Positions 60,161 through 64,000 of a DNA stretch of 64,000 nucleotides are shown piece after piece. A program made the translations under genes and the position numbers. How positions within the stretch are numbered: the first letter of the stretch is position 1; each line of letters opens with the position of its first letter. Under the pieces are notes generated by a model. The model saw only the letters and a program-made list of their open reading frames with translations. It had not been told where the DNA came from and made no database searches. The stretch is from Clusia tigrina (Eukaryota > Arthropoda > Insecta > Diptera > Clusiidae): assembly GCA_920105625.2 (NCBI GenBank), contig CAKKTE020000077.1, positions 1,364,001 through 1,428,000 on the forward strand, in the 5' to 3' direction.

Positions 60161-60992
60161 CTACCTTATATATATTGTATATATTGACGATACCTGAGCC
60201 AGTTGAGGTTGTTTATGTAGACATATAATAACTGATGAATGATCAGAATCGAGCTCTAAACACGATTCTGCAGATAACAAGTTACGATCAATACCACTGG
60301 TTATTCCAAAATCGATAAGGTCGGGCACTTTTTGAGGGTCAGAGGGTGTCGGTTGTCCTGAAGACACGAAGTCTAGGTTAGAACACCGATTTAGTACTGC
60401 AGAGAACAGTTGTTTGCCTTTGGGATTTATTAACCTGGAGCCCCAAAAGGTATGTTTCGCATTGTAATCACCTGCTGCCAAAAATTTTGTCCCCAATGAT
60501 GTTAAGAATTGTGTGAATTGTAATTCAGTCACTGTGTATCTTAGACTGCGCTTACAATTTTTTCCTCCCAGCATTGAAGACATATTGATGTTGCCTGCAG
60601 ATAGTCCTTTGCATACTCTTCTAGTGCATGCTGCTTAAATCTATCTCTTATTAATATGCCCGTACCGCCATGTGCTTTATTGTCAGGATGGTTTGTCTTG
60701 TAGAATTTATATCCTGATATAACAAAATAATTTTTGTTTGTCAAGTTCGTTTCTGATAAAAGCATAATATCAATTTGCCTAGTATGCAGGAAGTGTTGAA
60801 TTTCAAGTTTATGTTGGCTAATGCCGATTGCATTCCAATGACATATCTTAATATAGTTAATTTTTTAGATATCAACAATTGCATAAGTTGGTTTTGAGTT
60901 TTCAACAACTCGTGCAACATGCTTTGCATTGATGTCATAAATTCTGCAATACAATTTGTTAATTTTGATATCATGGATTCTACACTTTGCAT
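60161..60992 (-). pseudogene. Jockey-clade ORF2 endonuclease
   Basis: Minus-strand EEP endonuclease in at least two frames. LLSETNLTNKNYFVISGYKF (catalytic Glu) and HGGTGILIRDRFK are in the 60541-60765 frame. A break near 60560 leads to FLTSLGTKFLAAGDYNAKHT, FWGSRLINPKG, VPDLIDFGI and LDSDHSSVI. The D-Y-N-A-K-H and SDH motifs hold the catalytic Asp, Asn and His. The N-terminal strand near 60850 is out of frame with the rest. The nuclease is recognisable but not translatable as one protein. Confidence 0.85.
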
Positions 60993-61148
60993 AGGATTTG
61001 CAAAGCTAGGAATTTCTTCAGATCCAGACTTTACTACGTTGGCATATGATCTTGATGTAGAAGCGTTGTCACTGGTCAGTTGCTTATGGGGTTCGATTGA
61101 TTGGCAATCTCTGTGTAATAAAAAGCTGGTTCCTGTTTCTGGTCTAAT

Positions 61149-62020
61149 TTATTTTTGGGTGCTAAATACACTGGGCAGCCTCTGTAGTTTGCCGTGTGGT
61201 TTTCCCCACAATTGCTGAAATTTTTTTTCATTTATGTTGGATTTGTCAGACAAACACTTGGAGGAAAGGTGAAGGTCCCCACAGGCAACACAAACAGTGC
61301 GTAAGGTACAGTACGATTTTGTGTGCCCGTATTCTTGGCAATTGAAGCACTGGACAGGGCCTTTTGTTTTGTGTGGTTCTTCAACGGTTATTCGTCTATG
61401 TAATAAGTAACGTAGATGGTATATTGGGTGTGTTTCGCTACTTTTTAATTTTCTTCCATTCAGTTCAAGTTCTACTTGAAATAGTGCTTGTGGTACTTTG
61501 TCTCTGTTTTTAATGTTGAATACCGTTTTTACTTTAAATCCGGCGATTTCGAGAGAATCTTTGATTTCATTAGTACCAACACTATTCTCAATACCTTTAA
61601 TAACAACTACTAGGCCTTTACTGCTCTTCAGTTGATATGTATAGTAGTTTTTACCATTTTTTTCAAGGTAGGATGCTATTTTGCGGTAATTGCTTTCATT
61701 GTATGTTTGTAGTTTCGTTTCCTTTATATTCCCATTTGTTATGGACGTTACGTGGAAATTGTTATTTCCTACAAGACTAGCTACAGTTGCAACTAAATCA
61801 TTTGAGCATCTCTCTCGCAAGTAGAATGGTGGTGGCTTCGGAGTTTTGGCAATGGAATTGTTTGCAGGAGTAGAGTCAACGTTTTCATTCTCTAATAGTG
61901 CAAATCTAATTATTTGTTTCGGAGAGGCAGATATATTCGCCGATTGAGGAGTTAGTCTCGCATTTTTTGGCTGTCTTTTATTTCCGTTTTTTCTGGACTC
62001 AACTTTCGTTTTAACTGTAT
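61149..62020 (-). pseudogene. Jockey-clade ORF1 (gag-like, CCHC knuckles)
   Basis: A minus-strand RNA-binding ORF1 protein. The 223-codon frame at 61149-61820 extends upstream without ATG to about 62020. VVVIKGIENSVGTNEIKDSL is the RNA-recognition-like fold found in Jockey ORF1. The zinc part has VQCFNCQEYGHTKSYC, then CVACGDLHLSSKC, and a third, shorter motif with HGK. A basic, proline-rich tract lies upstream (near 61850-62000). The stop is at 61149-61151. It is nearly intact, but its start and 5' untranslated region are missing, so the element was probably 5'-truncated. Confidence 0.8.
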
Positions 62021-62247
62021 ACTAGTCTGTATAGTGGCAACATTTCTTGTCACATTACTTTTTCCACCACCTGCGGCTGGTCAAGAAACTAAAAGTGATT
62101 TTTCTAAGCTTACAGGCTACATTTACATATATAGGTAATATCCTCAGCCACTGCATCGAATATTTAGAGTTCTCTCAGCAAGCAATAAGATTTTACTAAA
62201 TCCGGTCTAATATATCCATCCAACTGTAAAAGTGTACACTTTTTCCA

Positions 62248-63555
62248 CTAGGTAGGTACGGCAGCCGCATCACCAATAAACCAGTGATGCCACTTATACC
62301 ACCAGTTGAGTCCGTTGTGAGCCGCGGATGCGAGGCATGGCTACGCTTCCCCCTCCAGATTGAACCACCCTGAGCCTTTTACAAAGTGAAGAAGATTGTT
62401 AACACCTGACTGGCACAGACCATCTATACTTGTTAAGAAGTGGGATCCAAGCAAACGCTCCCTATTTCTAGCAAAAGTTGGACATGTACAGAAGAGATTC
62501 GTTTCCAGTGCCTCCTCGTTCCTGCAACTGCGGCTGAAATCATGTGTATAAACTCCCATTCTTCTTGCATGATTTCCAATTAGACAATGTCCCGTGAGGG
62601 CTCCTATTAAAGTCCTAATTTGTAGTCTATTGAGTCTAATGATATTCCCAGATAGATGCAGATTTAGCCTCGGCCATGTTTGCCTGGCGATTTCACAGGT
62701 AGTGGCACAGATCCACCTTTGATAGGTAGAATTTATTAGTGTCTCCCTTATGAGAAGCTTACAAGTCGCGAGAGGCACACCTATATGCCTACCGAAATTT
62801 GGCATACAAGTGCCATCTCTCGCAAGTTGAGCAGCCTTGCAGTTCCCTGGTATATCCCTATGTCCTGGTACCCAGCACAAATGGATATGGAATTTTTTAG
62901 CCATCTCATTTAGAGATCGGCCACAATCTAAGACACTCCTCGATGTAATTTGGAATGCATTCAAAGCCCTTAGAGCAGCTTGGCTGTCTCATAAAATACA
63001 GATATCCTCAACCAATTCAAGGCTTCCTGAATAGCGGTTATTTCCGCTTGAAAAACAATACAGTGATCCATTAGTTTGATGGATTCATTGATTGAGGGCA
63101 TTTCGCAATAAACTCCAGATCCTACACCGGTATTAATTTTTGATCCGTCTGTGTATATCTTGATGGGAGTATCTGGTGATGGATCCCCCTGGAGCCATTC
63201 CTCTCTGGAAAGAATCCTAACCCAAAAATTCCTTTCGAACAGAGGGAAGAAGGAAGGTAATCAATATCACTGGGTATGTCCATGTAGGATTCTAATATGG
63301 TCGCATGTCCATACGGAACAGCTTTCCATTGTGAGTTCGCTTTGAGCCGAACGGCGGAGCATGCCGCCAAATATCGGCAGAAGATAACTAAGGGAGGCAG
63401 ATGTAGTATGATATCCATTGTCAAGGTTGGCGCGGATCTCATGGTGCCACCTATTGCTAATTCTGCTGATCTCTGTGCCTTACCAAGTGTTTCGTAATAG
63501 GACATTTTCTGCATTGCAGTCCAGCAGACAACATTTCCATATAGGAGAATGGACC
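62248..63555 (-). pseudogene. LOA-clade LINE 3' half (RT end, RNase H, C-terminus)
   Basis: Minus strand. At 63340-63514 MQKMSYYETLGKAQRSAELA and GGTMRSAPTL form the RT tail. The frame passes through the 63122-63340 linker, then RNase H with LCWVPGHRDIPGNCKAAQLA (near 62850). A Cys/His C-terminus follows: RTLIGALTGHCLIGNHARRM, then CRNEEALETNLFCTCPTFAR, with its frame ending at 62341. The 3' end repeats CTAC (near 62248-62262), as in the copy at 25785-26937. RNase H after RT separates LOA from R1. It is cut at 63555 by a Jockey insertion. Confidence 0.85.
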
Positions 63556-63703
63556 TTTTTTTTTTTTTTTATTTAAACGTTATAATTATACGTACATATA
63601 CAGCGTTTATAATATTGCAACTAAATTATACATTCAAAAACTAACGAGCAATTTAAGTTTATTCATTATATTCTGCTGGATAATTCACACCGCATTGGTG
63701 CTA
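63556..63703 (-). mobile_element. Poly(A) tail and 3' untranslated region of a Jockey element
   Basis: A run of 15 T (63556-63570) on the plus strand is the poly(A) tail of a minus-strand LINE inserted directly into LOA sequence at 63555. The 130-bp AT-rich stretch between it and the stop is the 3' untranslated region. Confidence 0.8.
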
Positions 63704-64000
63704 CTAGTTTGTGAGGTCTCTCGTCTTCGTTCTCTTAAGACGGCGTTCCGTTTTGTTTAGTTCGGAGAGTTTCGATGCCTCTTCGTTTACGTGGTGTTGA
63801 AGTCGTTCGTAATGTAAGATTGCGACTTTAGTAATTTCGTTGTGTACCGTCTTCACGCCAAGATCTCTGTGGAAGTCTGACATTCGTACGTACCAGGGTG
63901 CATTGACTATGTTCCGTAGAACTTTGTTTTGAAATTTTTGTATTCTTTTAATATTGGTTTGTGTGGTGCATCCCCAAAGTTGAATACCGTAACTCCATAC
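63704..64000 (-). CDS. Jockey-clade RT C-terminus, intact to the window edge
   Basis: An uninterrupted minus-strand frame of 98 codons plus stop (63704-63706) runs off the right end of the window. It reads YGIQLWGCTTQTNIKRIQKF, NKVLRNIVNAPWYVRMSDFH and RDLGVKTVHNEITKVA, the C-terminal zone of Jockey RT that I know from Drosophila jockey. It is open and complete at this end, with a clean poly(A) tail, so this insertion may be young and possibly full length beyond the window. It is not listed with an ATG because its start lies outside. Confidence 0.85.
   Translation of the reverse strand, partial: VWSYGIQLWGCTTQTNIKRIQKFQNKVLRNIVNAPWYVRMSDFHRDLGVKTVHNEITKVAILHYERLQHHVNEEASKLSELNKTERRLKRTKTRDLTN

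Overview
The window is a transposon graveyard from an insect genome. Jockey-clade and LOA-clade LINEs, Ty3/gypsy elements (Mag-type and errantivirus-like), copia-type elements, mariner, Tc1, piggyBac and Transib-like DNA elements, plus long (AT)n tracts, point to a higher dipteran. A tephritid-like fly is my guess, but no single feature proves it. I see no bacterial features, no rRNA or tRNA genes and no CRISPR. The only likely host protein-coding sequence is one exon of a DNAJC16-like gene (10373-10755), with a truncated duplicate at 4977-5244. One unidentified ORF lies at 11309-11563.

Layout. 1-10640: a 5,396-bp tandem duplication (A). Each unit holds a decayed copia-type pol, a Jockey remnant carrying a Transib-like element, an intron-like stretch and the DNAJC16-like exon. 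10641-16582: unidentified AT-rich DNA, two mariners, a Jockey remnant split by the second mariner, and a piggyBac relic. 16583-21240: a third, longer copy of the Jockey plus Transib block, then another Jockey endonuclease piece. 21247-27117, mostly minus strand: a Ulp1/SENP-type protease, gypsy pol, an errantivirus-like LTR, and an env split by a LOA LINE with a 4-bp target duplication. 27462-29063: the 3' end of a plus-strand gypsy whose LTR promoter carries heat-shock-element-like GAA/TTC dyads, bounded by (AT)n tracts.

29064-46270: a Mag-type gypsy with a 972-codon gag-pol ORF. A block of about 5 kb (B) containing it is tandemly duplicated, so the ORF occurs twice with only two amino-acid differences. 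Next come a 1.1-kb LTR with a minisatellite just downstream of its TATA box and a minus-strand 412/errantivirus-like gypsy with gag, protease, RT, PBS and 5' LTR. 46285-49539: a Jockey RT remnant, an internally deleted mariner and a Tc1 relic. 50059-58195: a tandem LTR-int-LTR-int-LTR array (C). 58597-64000: an interspersed repeat, a Jockey element with ORF1 and endonuclease, a LOA 3' half, and a second Jockey inserted into that LOA.

Nothing here works as a pathway. The elements are related by nesting and duplication. The points most worth following up are the Transib-like ends and target duplication, the Ulp1-type protease next to gypsy pol, the heat-shock-like LTR, the three very recent tandem duplications (biological or assembly-made), and the strand-biased gypsy cluster, which resembles a piRNA-cluster layout. 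Family assignments come from reading translations and remembered motifs. No database search was run.
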